In this document: one piece after another, positions 27,337 through 37,521 of the stretch
How the letters are laid out: the number at the start of each line of letters is the position of its first letter
How positions within the stretch are numbered: position 1 is the first letter of the stretch
Source: JAIVJM01 sp963816985
GTDB taxonomy: Bacteria; Acidobacteriota; Blastocatellia; Pyrinomonadales; Pyrinomonadaceae
Assembly: GCA_963816985.1 (NCBI GenBank)
Contig: CAWFMF010000003.1
Coordinates: forward strand, 94,511 to 158,510
DNA: 64,000 nt
Direction of reading: 5' to 3'
The notes under the pieces: generated by a model
The model's database searches: none
Told to the model about the DNA's origin: nothing
The model's input: only the letters and a program-made list of their open reading frames with translations
Made by a program: the position numbers and the translations under genes

Positions 27337-30300
27337 ATCAATCCTGCGGCTGCTGCGAAGGCACCGAGCAACTGACACCGGCCTCGACCGCCAACCGCCC
27401 CGGCCTGAGCGCGATTACGTACCGCGTCGGCACGCACGGCTCGTTCTTAGAGACGATGCTCGCGCGACTGTCGAACCACACGCTCGGCTCGTCGCCGCTC
27501 GACTCTTACGTCCCGTCCGGCGGGTCGCAGTCCGACGCGTTGCCCGCCAACCCCCTCAACTCGCTGACGACGCGCGACACGAGCGACGGCGCCATCGCCT
27601 TCCTCGACGCGTGGGCGACCGTCGCCGACGTGCTCACTTTTTATCAGGAGCGCATCGCCAACGAAGGATACCTGCGCACGGCCATCGAACGGCGGTCGGT
27701 GTTGGAGCTGGCGCGGCTCGTCGGCTACAGGCCGCGCCCCGGCGTCGCCGCGAGCGTGCATCTGGCCTACACGCTCGACGAGGGGAGCGAGGTGACGATT
27801 CCGGCGGGCAGCCGCTCGCAGAGCGTGCCCGGCCCCGGCGAGCTGCCGCAGAGCTTCGAGACGAGCAAAGACCTCTACGCCCGCTCCGTTTGGAACCTGC
27901 TCCGACCGCGCCTCACGCGACCGCAGGACCCGCGCCGCCAACTGGAACGCGGCGACGCGCTCTACTTCAAAGGCACGGCCACGAACCTCAAGCCGAACGA
28001 CCCGCTCCTCGTCGTCCTCGGCGACGGGCCGGGCCGGCAGGCCCTGCTCCGCGTCCTCAAGGTCGAGCCCGACCAGCCCAACGACCGCACGAAGGTCACG
28101 GTCGAGTTGTGGGAGCTGCCCGCCGGGAGTCGCCGCGTCAACGTCGCCTCGGCGGGAACGGGACGCGTGGAATCTGGCGCGCCCTCGGACGACGCGACCG
28201 CCGACGCGCAGGTTAAAGATGTGCAAGCCGTCATCGAGAGCCACCGCAAGATTGAAGACTTCAGCGTCAGCGCCGACACGGCGACGGCCCGGCGCGTCCT
28301 CGGACACCTCGACGAGTTGGAAAAACGTCTCTCCACTCAGCCCTCGCGCGCGGAGCTGCGACAGCTTCTGGGCGAAGCGATTCAGCCGCTCCGCGAAGAA
28401 CACCGGCTCGCCGTGGAAGGGAACTTCAACAAGTTGGAGCCGTGGATCGCGAGCATCGTCTCCGGGCTTGAAGAGGTGTCGGACAGCCTCGCGTCGGCCC
28501 CGACCGCATCCGCCTCGACCGCATCGGCGGACGAGACCAAGCGCTTCGCCGTCAACATGACGAAGACGGGCGCGCAGCCCTCCTCCCGGCCCGCGCTCCA
28601 AAGCATGAGTCAGGAGTTTCTGGACAACCTCACCAAGCCGCCGTCGGCGCAGCCCGCGAGCCCACAGCAGTTGGGCCTCAGCCTCGCCGACACCTTCTCG
28701 CCGACTTCGGGCACTTTAACCAAGACGCTGACGGCGCTCCGGCCCGGACTGCGCGGCGCGTTCGAGACGGCGTGGGGCAACGTCCCCGTCACCGAGTCCG
28801 CAGGCATCGCAGTCTACGCGCTCCGCACGCGCGCCTCCCTCTTCGGCCACAGCGCGCCGCTCAACATCATCCGCGATGTTGAAGACCCAATCGGCAGACA
28901 GGAAGAGTGGACGCTCTTCCGCGATGTCGGCGAGCCCACCTTCGAGCATTTCATCATCGCCGTCGGCCAGTCCGACGTGGTGGTGACCAACACCATCAAC
29001 AACAACAACCCGCCGACGGAGAGCACGGTGGTCGTCGAGATTAGAAGCCCATTGGGCACGGGACAGAGCGCGCGCGTGCGCTTCCCCATCGTGAACGGCG
29101 CGACCGCCACCATCAACGTCCCCTCGCCCATCGGCGAAGTCATCACCCTCGACATGGTGGTGGTGACGACGGGAGAGGGGAATGTACAGGCGTACCTCTT
29201 CACGTTCCGTGACCGCGACGTGGAGGTGTCCGCCACCGTCAGGACGAGCGTGCCCTCGACTGTCCAGACCTATTCCGTGGACATCCGGAGCAGCGGCACC
29301 AACCCCACATTCGCGCGCGTCAACCCGACGGTTCTCGGTCCCGCATCCATTGACGGGGAGTCTTTCAACGGCTACCTCGTCATCCAGGGCGCACTTCGCC
29401 AGACTTCCGGAAGCACGCCGACCGAGCAGCCCCGCGTCGTCAGCCTCGACGCCTCTTACAACCTCATCCTGCCCGGCAGTTGGGCCGTGATAGACCGCCC
29501 GACGCCGCTCCGTGGCGTGCCGCCGCGCGTCCTCGTCCGCAAGGTCGAGACCGTCGCGGAGGGCTCGCGCGCCGACTACAACGTCTCGGCCAAGGGGACG
29601 CAGCTCGGACTCGACGGCGACTGGATTAACCCGGTCGTCGAAACCGGCGACACCTTCGAGGTCATCCGCAAGACCACCGTGCTGGCGCAGAGCGAGCTGC
29701 TTGAGCTGGCCGAAGTGCCGCTCGACCCCGTGCGCGAAGACGTGTGCGGCAGCCGCGTCGAGCTGGCCGACCTCGTCGAAGGACTTGAGCCGGGCCGCTT
29801 GCTCATCTTCAAGGGCGAGCGCACGGACGTTACCTTCGCGACCGAAGAGGGCGGGGCCGGGGGCGTCGTCGAGGAGAAAGACCCGGCAGACCTCGTGGCG
29901 GGCGTCGAAGCCGTCGAGCTGGTCATGCTCGCGGGCGTCGAGCAGGGCTACGACCCGGCGCTCCCCGGCGACAAGACGCACACGACGCTCCTGCTGGCGC
30001 GCGAGATGGCCTACTGCTACCGGCGCGACACCCTCCGCATCTACGGCAACGTCGCGCACGCCACGCACGGCGAGACGCGCGCCGAAGTTTTGGGGAGCGG
30101 CGACGCCGGTGTGCCCGGTCAGACCTTCACGCTCAAGCAGTCGCCGCTCACCCACGTCTCCGCGCCGACCACCTCCGGCATCGCCAGCACCCTCGCGGTG
30201 CGCGCCAACGAAATCCTCTGGCACGAGACGGACACCCTCGCCGGTCTCGGCCCGAAGGATCGCAACTACGTGACGAAGACCGACGACGCGGACGCGACCG

Positions 30301-31175
30301 CCCTCGTCTTCGGCAACGGGCGCGAGGGCGCGCGCCTCCCCACGGGGCAGGAGAACGTCAAGGCCGTCTACCGCACCGGCATCGGCAAAGAGGGGAACGT
30401 CCTTGCCGGGCAGATTAGCCTCATCCTGACCAAGCCGCTCGGCGTGAAGGAGGTTGTGAACCCGCAGCGGGCGAGCGGGGGCGCGGGGCGCGAGGAGCGC
30501 GACCAGATGCGCCGCAACACGCCGCTTGCCGTGCTCGCGCTCGACCGTCTGGTCTCGACGCGCGACTACGAGGACTTCGCGCGCACCTTCGCCGGGATCG
30601 GCAAGGCGAGCGCCGCGCGCCTCTCGGACGGACGCCGCCAGCTCGTCCATCTCACCATCGCGGGCGAGGACGACATCCCCATTGACGTCAACTCCGACCT
30701 CTACAAAAACCTCCGCGCCGCGCTCCACCGCTTCGGCGACCCGTACCAGCCTTTGCAGGTCGCCGTCCGTCAACTCAAGCTCCTGATAATCGCCGCCAAG
30801 GTGCGCGTCCACCCGGACTATCTCTGGGAGACGGTCGAGCCGTGGATACGCGCCGCGATGCTCGAACGCTTCGGCTTCAACCGGCGCGACCTCGGTCAGG
30901 ACGTGGTCTCGAGCGAGGTGACGGCGGCCATCCAGTCGGTCGAGGGCGTGGCCTACGTGGACGTGGACACGCTCGACGAACTGGCCGAGGACATCCCCAT
31001 CGAAGACCTTCTGGAAATCGCCGACGACCTCAAGTTGAAGACGCGCATCCGCGCCGACCTCGCGCACGTGACGAAGAGCACGTCCGGCGGCGCGAACTTC
31101 ATCAGCGCGGCGCAGCTCGTCACCTTGAGCCCGCTCGTCCCCGAAACGCTGAACCTCACGGAGTTGAAGGTATGA
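27333..31175 (+). CDS. Large baseplate assembly protein (Afp12-like)
   Basis: A 1280-residue protein. It begins with a Cys cluster (SCGCCEG). The wedge signature follows: LARLSNHTLGSSPLDSYVPS, then AIAFLDAWATVADVLTFYQE. Residues about 290-470 are helical and variable, and 540-680 look like beta-sandwich insertions. The C-terminal 350 residues carry J-like sequence (RNTPLAVLALDRLVSTRDYEDFARTF is the core). It pairs with the preceding gene to form the baseplate wedge. It overlaps the following tail protein by four bases. Confidence 0.9.
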   Translation: MNQSCGCCEGTEQLTPASTANRPGLSAITYRVGTHGSFLETMLARLSNHTLGSSPLDSYVPSGGSQSDALPANPLNSLTTRDTSDGAIAFLDAWATVADVLTFYQERIANEGYLRTAIERRSVLELARLVGYRPRPGVAASVHLAYTLDEGSEVTIPAGSRSQSVPGPGELPQSFETSKDLYARSVWNLLRPRLTRPQDPRRQLERGDALYFKGTATNLKPNDPLLVVLGDGPGRQALLRVLKVEPDQPNDRTKVTVELWELPAGSRRVNVASAGTGRVESGAPSDDATADAQVKDVQAVIESHRKIEDFSVSADTATARRVLGHLDELEKRLSTQPSRAELRQLLGEAIQPLREEHRLAVEGNFNKLEPWIASIVSGLEEVSDSLASAPTASASTASADETKRFAVNMTKTGAQPSSRPALQSMSQEFLDNLTKPPSAQPASPQQLGLSLADTFSPTSGTLTKTLTALRPGLRGAFETAWGNVPVTESAGIAVYALRTRASLFGHSAPLNIIRDVEDPIGRQEEWTLFRDVGEPTFEHFIIAVGQSDVVVTNTINNNNPPTESTVVVEIRSPLGTGQSARVRFPIVNGATATINVPSPIGEVITLDMVVVTTGEGNVQAYLFTFRDRDVEVSATVRTSVPSTVQTYSVDIRSSGTNPTFARVNPTVLGPASIDGESFNGYLVIQGALRQTSGSTPTEQPRVVSLDASYNLILPGSWAVIDRPTPLRGVPPRVLVRKVETVAEGSRADYNVSAKGTQLGLDGDWINPVVETGDTFEVIRKTTVLAQSELLELAEVPLDPVREDVCGSRVELADLVEGLEPGRLLIFKGERTDVTFATEEGGAGGVVEEKDPADLVAGVEAVELVMLAGVEQGYDPALPGDKTHTTLLLAREMAYCYRRDTLRIYGNVAHATHGETRAEVLGSGDAGVPGQTFTLKQSPLTHVSAPTTSGIASTLAVRANEILWHETDTLAGLGPKDRNYVTKTDDADATALVFGNGREGARLPTGQENVKAVYRTGIGKEGNVLAGQISLILTKPLGVKEVVNPQRASGGAGREERDQMRRNTPLAVLALDRLVSTRDYEDFARTFAGIGKASAARLSDGRRQLVHLTIAGEDDIPIDVNSDLYKNLRAALHRFGDPYQPLQVAVRQLKLLIIAAKVRVHPDYLWETVEPWIRAAMLERFGFNRRDLGQDVVSSEVTAAIQSVEGVAYVDVDTLDELAEDIPIEDLLEIADDLKLKTRIRADLAHVTKSTSGGANFISAAQLVTLSPLVPETLNLTELKV

Positions 31176-33609
31176 ACGAACAAGACGCGAAGCTCGACCG
31201 ACTCTACGACCTCCTGCCGGTCGTCTACCGCCAGCGCGACGTTGACGTGGGGCAGCCCCTGCGCGCTCTCTTGCAGGTCATCGCCGAGCAGGTCAACATC
31301 GTCGAGGAAGACATCGAGCAGCTCTACGAGAACTGGTTCATCGAGACGTGCGAAGACTGGGTCGTGCCCTACATCGCCGACCTCATCGGCCACCGCACGG
31401 TCTACGAGGCGGGCGAGCCCGGCTCGGTCGCGACCGAAGAGGGCACGGCGCGCAACCGCATCCTCGTGCCGCGCAACGAGGTCGCCAACACGATTCGCAA
31501 CCGCCGCCGCAAGGGGACGCTCGCGCTCCTCGAAGAGCTGGCGCGCGACGTGGCCGGGTGGCCCGCGCGCGCGTCGGAGTTCTACGAGGTGCTGTCCGCG
31601 ACACAGCACATGAACCACCCGCGCGCCGGGAAGGGCGGGACGGTTGACGTGCGGCGCGGCGACGCGCTCGACCGCGTGGGCGGCGCGTTCGACGAACTCG
31701 CGCACGGCGTCGGCGTCCGCCGTCTCAACTCGCGGCGCGCACGCGACCGCCACAACATTACCAGCACCGGCCTCTTCGTCTGGCGGCTCAGGGCCTACCC
31801 GCTGACGCACGCCCCGGCCTTCTGCATTGACCGCGCGCGCCATCACTACACCTTCAGCGTCCTCGGCAACGACACGCCGCTTTTTACGGAGGCCGTCTCG
31901 GAGCCAGACCCCGTGCACGTCGCCGACGAGATGAACGTCCCCGCCGTCATCCGCCGCCGCGCGCTCGAAGAGAGAACCGCCGACTATTACGGCAAGGGCA
32001 AGAGCCTGCTCATCTGGCGCGACGGGGCCGACCGCCCCGTGCCTTTGGAGAACCTCGTCGTCGCCGACCTCAGTCGCTGGGCCTACCGCCCGCACGGCGA
32101 GCAGGTCGCCGTAGACCCGCGCCTCGGTCGCATCGCCTTCTCGCCCCGCGCCGAGCCGAAGACCGGCGTCTGGGTCACTTATCACTACGGCTTCAGCGCC
32201 GACATGGGCGGCGGCGAGTACGAGCGGAGTTTGCGCCGCCCGCGGAACGCCGTCCTGCGCCGCCCGCCGCCGCCGCCCTCGCCGCAGACAACAACAGCAA
32301 CAGCAGCAGAGCGCGCCTTCGCCAAAACGCCCGCACGTCTACCTCGTCAGTCAGGAGCACGCCGGGAAACTCTACTTCGAGAGCATCAGCCGCGCGCTCG
32401 ACGCGTGGCGCGCGGACGCGCCCGCCGAGGGCTTCATCCAGATAGAAGACAGCGGCGCGTATGTCGAGCAGATTGAAATCCGCCTCGGCTGGAACCAGCG
32501 GCTTGAGATTCGCGCCGCCGAAGGCACGCGCCCCGTCATCCGCCTCCTCGACTGGTACGCCAACCGCCCCGACTCTCTCAACATCTACGGCCCCACGCCG
32601 GGGCACGACGCCGAAGGCGGGCGCGGTCAAGACACGGAGCACGTCGTCAACGAGCAGGGCAGTGCGCCCGACGAGGAAGCATGACTACAACCTGCCGGGC
32701 GGCACGGAAGGCGAGGGCTTCGAGCCGCAGCCGCTCCCGGCTGAAGGCTTAGGGCAGGAGCAAGCACAAGGAGGCGGCGGCATGGCGAAGGCTTCGGCGG
32801 CGGACGGCGAACGCCCGCGCCTCAAGCCGAGCCTGACGCTCGACGGCCTCCTCGTCGTCGGTCGCAGCGTGCAGGTCTCCGGCCTGCTCTCGCGCGTCCG
32901 CTTACGCCACTGCACGCTCGTCCCCGGCTGGTCGCTCGACACCGACAGCTACCCCGAAAGCGAGACCGAGCCGAGCATCGAACTGACCGACACGAGCGCG
33001 CGCCTCATCGTCGAGCACAGCATCGTCGGCAGCATCGTCGTCAACCTGAACGAGGTCGCCGCCGAGCCGCTCGACATCGAGCTTACAGACAGCGTCCTCG
33101 ACGCCACGCACCCCGAACTTCAGGCGCTCTCCGGCCCCGACAACACGTTCGCGCACGCGCGCCTGCGCGTCCTGCGCAGCACCGTCTTCGGCACGGTCAG
33201 GGCGCACGCCTTCACGCTCGCCGAGAACAGCATCTTCGACGGCCACGTCGCCGTCGCGCGGACGCAAGTCGGCTGCGTGCGCTTCTGCTACGTCCCGCCG
33301 GGCTCGCGCACGCCGCGCCGCTACAACTGTCAGCCCGACCTCGTGACCGCAGGCGTCGAGGACGAGGACGAGAGGGCCGCCGCCGAGACGCGCGTCCGCC
33401 CGCGCTTCGCGAGCGTGCGCTACGGGACGCCCGCCTACTGCCAGTTGTCCGAGACCTGCGCCGAAGAGATTACGCGCGGGGCCGACGACGAGTCCGAGAT
33501 GGGCGTCTTCCACGACCTCTTTCAGCCGCAGCGCGAGGCGAACCTCCGCGCACGCCTCGACGAGTACACGCCCGCCGGAATGGACGCGGGCATCATCTTT
33601 GCCACCTAA
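31172..33609 (+). CDS. Tail protein I-like N-terminus fused to beta-helical C-terminus (two frame breaks)
   Basis: Read through two single-base shifts (between about 32225 and 32289, and near 32676), the product is about 811 residues. The N-terminal 150 residues match the phage tail protein I type (LYDLLPVVYRQRDVDVGQPL, and CEDWVVPYIADLIGH). A Pro run and a Gln run follow near 32250-32310, then VYLVSQEHAGKLYFESISRA. The C-terminal 300 residues look like a right-handed beta-helix (RLIVEHSIVGSIVVNLNEV, DSVLDATHPELQAL). Such beta-helices are common in receptor-binding or structural tail parts, so this may stand in for a fibre (inference). It overlaps the previous gene by four bases. Confidence 0.8.
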
Positions 33610-33619
33610 GGAGACCGCA

Positions 33620-35097
33620 ATGGCAGGCGACATCTCACGCAATACCTACGACGAGACCAAACACTACTCCCGCGTCCTCATGCAGCAGGGCCGCGTCCTC
33701 CTCGACTCGGACTGGAACGAGCAGACCGCGCTCCACCTGCATTACCTGCGCGCGCTCGCCTTCGACCTCATCGGCCCCGCCGGAGGCCCCTGGAACAACT
33801 GCGGCTTCAGGATCACGGCCCCGGACGCGGGCGGCCTCGTCGCCAAAGAGGAGCGGGACTCCCCGCGCATCGAGCGCCGCGAGAGGGCGGATGGCGAGAG
33901 CGTCTTGAATGCCGGTGAGGGAATACCCGAACGCCGCCCGCTCGCCGCCGCCGACGCGCCGCGCAACTTCGTCATCGGCTTGGGCGCTTACTACGTGGAC
34001 GGCATCCGCTGCGAGAACCATTACCCCGTCCTCTACCGCCGCGCCGAGAAGGGCAACTTCCCCGCGCAGCCCGACTACTTCGCCGACCCTCTGGAGGACG
34101 ACAGGACGTACCTCGTCTTCCTGATGGTCTGGGAGCGCGACATCAACTCGCTCGAAGACGAGGGCATCCGCGAAGTCGCGCTCGGCGCTCACGCCCCCGA
34201 CACGGCGACGCGCGCGAAGGTCGTCTGGCAGGTCTTCGCCCAGAACCTGCCCGGCGGCTTCGACGGCCTCGACGCGACGAACGTCATCAACAGCCCGGCG
34301 TGGCGCGAGCGCGTGCAGGCGTGGCAGCCCGCCAACCGCGGGATGCTCCGCGCGAAGGCCGACGAGGCCGACGACCCGAACGCGTCGAGCCCCTGCATCA
34401 TCTCGCCCGACGCTCGTTACCGGGGCGCGGAGAACCAGCTCTACCGCGTCGAGATTCACTGGGGCGGCGCGGTCGCCAATCAGGCCAGCTTCAAGTGGTC
34501 GCGCGAGAACGGCTCGGTCAATCTCCCGGTGCGCGAGATCAACGGCACGAAGTTGACGATGGACTCTCTGGGGCGCGACTCGCGTCTCGGCCTTCAGGTC
34601 GGCGACTTCGTCGAGTTGGCGGACGACGGCTACGGCCCCCCGCGAGCGCAGCGAGGAATCGCTCCTCACCGTCACCGACGTTGACCCGGACGAGATGATC
34701 GTCACGGTCAACAAGGCGTTCCCATCCGATAGTCGTCAACCGGACTCGACCGCCCCTACATCCTCCGCCGCTGGGACGGCACGGCCACCATCAAGGAGGC
34801 CACGGGCGCGAACGAGAACTGGTTCGAGTTGGAGGACGGCGTGAAAATCCAGTTCCCAGCCCAACGCGCGACTATCGCACGGGCGACTACTGGCTCATCC
34901 CCGCGCGCACCGCGACCGGCGACGTGGAGTGGCCCGGCCCCGTCGGCAACCCGGAGCCGCGCCCGCCGCACGGCATAGACCGCTCCCTCGCGCCGCTCGC
35001 CATCATCCGCGTTGATGACGGGACCGTCGTCGTCGAGAGGGACTTCCGTCTCGCCTTCGCGCCGCTCGCCACCCTCCCGGCGGAACCGCCGAAGTAG
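33620..35097 (+). CDS. DUF6519 protein of the eCIS locus (several frame breaks)
   Basis: The first 340 residues read cleanly from ATG 33620 (AAGGAGA six bases upstream): DISRNTYDETKHYSRVLMQQ, DSDWNEQTALHLHYLRALA, then GLGAYYVDGIRCEN. This is the DUF6519 family found in eCIS loci. After GDFVELADDGYG the frame shifts at the six-C run near 34635-34641. It shifts again near 34735 and twice near 34853-34870, before ending LAFAPLATLPAEPPK-stop at 35097. Removing five bases in total gives about 490 residues. The product is probably a baseplate-associated or peripheral structural protein; its function is not established to my knowledge. Confidence 0.8.
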
Positions 35098-35161
35098 ACG
35101 CACACGGCGGAGGCCGCCTCGCCGACCTTCGTCTTCGAGCCCGCGCTCGCCGGTAAATTCC

Positions 35162-35190
35162 TTGACCCGCCGCCGGGACGTGCTTATAGT
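35162..35190 (+). promoter_or_regulatory. Strong internal promoter before the 35376 gene
   Basis: TTGACC (35162-35167), 17 bases, TATAGT (35185-35190). It lies in the 278-base gap after DUF6519, about 185 bases before the next start, suggesting the last two locus genes form a separate transcript. Confidence 0.6.
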
Positions 35191-35375
35191 TTCGCGCGTC
35201 CCGGCGCGCGCCCCGTTCGCCCGCGCCGAAGGAATCCGAACACAACAACACCTGCCACTCTCAAAAGCGTTCTCCCCGGACGGGCACGGTCGCCGTCCGG
35301 GCGGTGTCGCCGAAAGCCCGCGAGGCCGCCGTGGACGACGCTCGAAACGGCAACCCCGAAAGGAGTAACTGAATC

Positions 35376-36830
35376 ATGCCCGCCCCCATCGTGACGTTCC
35401 TCGTCTGGGTTGGGTCGAAGGCCGCGGAGAAGGCCGCCGACGCCATCGTCAGCAAACTGGTCAGCGTCCCCGTGGACAAGGCGCTCGGCATCGAAATGCA
35501 GGGCGCGACCATCAGCGCGTGGGGCGAGACGATGGTGCTCGCCATCTTCGCGGGCGGGAGCCTGAGGCCGGAGCCGACCTTCGAGCAGAAGGTGAGCCAG
35601 AGGTTCCGCGACCTCGAAAATCAGATAGGCGAGATACGCAAAGACCTCGCCGAGCTGAAGAACGAGATGGCGGCTTTCGAGTGGCACGTCCAGTCGCAGT
35701 TCAACCAGTCCGACGAGGAGAAACTGTGGAAGGACGTTCTGACCCTCGACCACACGCTCGACTCCTTCTACACGCAGCTCAACAGCCTTGGGAAGTCGAG
35801 AGCATCGCTCGAAGACCGCCGCTGGCGTGCCGTCGAACTCGCCAACAACATCGTGTCTAGCCTGAGGCCGCACATCGCCAACACGCGGATGTCTTTCCTC
35901 GGCGAGAACGTCGGCGCGGGCAAAGAGCGCGTGCAGGGCTTCTTAGAGATTTGGCAGCAGCAGGCGCTGCGCGACGCAGACCTCGGATGGGACGCCCAAC
36001 GCCTGACGGACATCTACGTCCTCCTCGAATCGAAGTTCACGCGCGCCCTGCTCATTCAGGTCAAGTGCGCGCGGCTGTTGATGGAGGCGTATGAGACGCT
36101 GCACCGCGAAGACGATTCGGAGCAGAGCGGCGTGGACTACCTCGTTGACGAGTACCACCCCATCCTGCGCAAAGAGGTCGAGGGCTTCCGCGACCTCATC
36201 GAGACGCTCGCCGTCAACCTCATCCCGCTGCCCACGGGCCAACTGCTCCCGCTCAAAATCCCCGACGAGATAGCCGGGATGCTGGCGCGGCTCGACATGT
36301 TCACGGCGCAGGCCCTGAGCGGCAAAGTCTCCGCCGGGGGGACGAACGCCGAGGGACGGCAACTGCCGGGCGTGCCCGCGCTCGCGGGCTTCTGGGGCCG
36401 CGTCGTCGTGCCCGGCACGCGCTGGATACGCCGCGCGCCGGGCTCGAAGGAGGCGGCGCGGGCGACCATCACCGCGCCGGGCGGGCGCACTCTGAAGTGC
36501 GAGGGGACGCTCGAAGTCCGCGCCGTCAAATACCTGCCCTACAAGAATCAGGGCGGCGCGACGCTGCACAAGGGCTACCAGCTTCAGGTCGGCAACGACC
36601 TGCGCGACATGGACAAGATGCTGCTGGCGCACTTCACGCCGAGCGACGTGCTGCCGCCAGACCTTTCGGGCGAGGTGGAGGTGAAGCTCGAAGACCAGAC
36701 CGGCGACGTGCTCGCGCAGTTGCAGGGCGTCGTCGTCCCCATCCCGCTCGACGAGGAGCAGAAGGCCAGCGCGCCTTTCGGCACTTTCATGTCAAGCTTC
36801 ACGGGCGGCGCAGGCTTGCGCGGCAGATAG
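35376..36830 (+). CDS. Unknown helical protein with C-terminal beta domain, possible pore-forming toxin
   Basis: A 484-residue protein after GAAAGGAG. The N-terminal 60 residues are amphipathic or hydrophobic (PAPIVTFLVWVGSKAAEKAA, TMVLAIFAGGSL). Residues about 72-110 form a coiled coil (VSQRFRDLENQIGEIRKDLA). Residues 110-310 are all-helical, and about 330-480 look like a beta-sandwich (GFWGRVVVPGTRWIRR, GEVEVKLEDQTGDVL). A helical bundle with a hydrophobic N-terminus plus a beta domain recalls alpha-pore-forming toxins, but no family motif is certain. It has its own promoter and directly trails the baseplate genes. Alternatives are a late structural part or a regulator. Confidence 0.6.
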   Translation: MPAPIVTFLVWVGSKAAEKAADAIVSKLVSVPVDKALGIEMQGATISAWGETMVLAIFAGGSLRPEPTFEQKVSQRFRDLENQIGEIRKDLAELKNEMAAFEWHVQSQFNQSDEEKLWKDVLTLDHTLDSFYTQLNSLGKSRASLEDRRWRAVELANNIVSSLRPHIANTRMSFLGENVGAGKERVQGFLEIWQQQALRDADLGWDAQRLTDIYVLLESKFTRALLIQVKCARLLMEAYETLHREDDSEQSGVDYLVDEYHPILRKEVEGFRDLIETLAVNLIPLPTGQLLPLKIPDEIAGMLARLDMFTAQALSGKVSAGGTNAEGRQLPGVPALAGFWGRVVVPGTRWIRRAPGSKEAARATITAPGGRTLKCEGTLEVRAVKYLPYKNQGGATLHKGYQLQVGNDLRDMDKMLLAHFTPSDVLPPDLSGEVEVKLEDQTGDVLAQLQGVVVPIPLDEEQKASAPFGTFMSSFTGGAGLRGR

Positions 36831-36842
36831 GAGGAGAGCGAG

Positions 36843-37431
36843 ATGAAATTCTTTGCGGGCAGCGACAACAGGGGCGGCGCGGTGACGGTCAAGGCCGCGC
36901 GCAAGTCCGAGACGCGCGACAGCAACTACAACCTTGACCCCTCGTACCGCTACACCAAACTCGCGCGCACGCTCTCCGAGCGCGACGGCGCGGGCGGCGG
37001 CGGCGATTGAAGTCACTCTGGAAACTTCTTCGGAGTACGTCGGCTATCGGAAGGAGAACCACGAGTGCGCGGGGGTCAAGTTCAAGAGCAAGGGGACTAT
37101 CAAGCTTCCGCAGGAGGCCGCCGCGTCGTCCGCGCTCGGCGTCGTGCAGGACTCAATCGCCCTCGGCTTCCGCGTCGAGCAGGCCGGTCAGGTGCAACTC
37201 ACGGCCTCGGTCTTGAGCGACTTGGACGTGGCCGAAATCCGCCTCCAGGGCCCCTCGTTCCCCGACCCGATTCGAGTATATGACGACTACGACGAGACGC
37301 TCGACATCACCAAACCCGGCGAGTACATCCTCAAGGGCTCGTACCAGCTCAGCGTCCAACTCCCCAACCCCGGCCTCGGCGGTCGGCCCATCTCAGTCGA
37401 GATTCAAGCGACACTGACGCCCGTCGCCTGA
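36843..37431 (+). CDS. Unknown beta-rich protein (frame broken near 37000)
   Basis: ATG 36843 follows AGGAGGAGAG by a few bases and gives MKFFAGSDNRGGAVTVKAAR up to a stop at 37008 (55 residues). The next frame continues with IEVTLETSSEYVGYRKENHE to 37431. Deleting one base in the GGCGGC run near 36990-37003 joins them into about 195 residues. The second half is a beta-sandwich-like domain (GFRVEQAGQVQLTASVLSDL, ITKPGEYILKGSYQLSVQLP). It lies 12 bases after the helical protein and probably works with it. No family recognised. Confidence 0.55.
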
Positions 37432-37436
37432 GAGCC

Positions 37437-37510
37437 ACAGAACCGCGAGCGGTAGCGAGCGGGTTGACGTTGATGACGGTCAACCCGCTCGCTACCGCTC
37501 GCGGTTCTGT
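37437..37510. repeat. Palindromic intergenic repeat, copy B
   Basis: Two perfect 32-base arms (37437-37468, 37479-37510) around a 10-base centre containing TGATGAC. The arm shares GCGAGCGGTAGCGAGCGGG with copy A at 534-622, and both centres contain a TGATGACG-like core. It separates convergent genes, so it probably serves as a two-way terminator as well as being a dispersed repeat. Confidence 0.88.
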
Positions 37511-37521
37511 TTGCTTATCTC

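Noticed and set aside
28716..31067. A 783-codon open frame on the minus strand, and similar ones such as 40947-43445
   Set aside because: They lie opposite clear baseplate and BNR genes, lack ribosome sites and family features, and are expected by-products of high-GC codon use.
32285..32312. CAGCAA/CAACAG run suggesting a microsatellite regulatory switch
   Set aside because: It encodes a Gln linker in the corrected frame, is short and imperfect, and the nearby shift is better explained as a consensus error.
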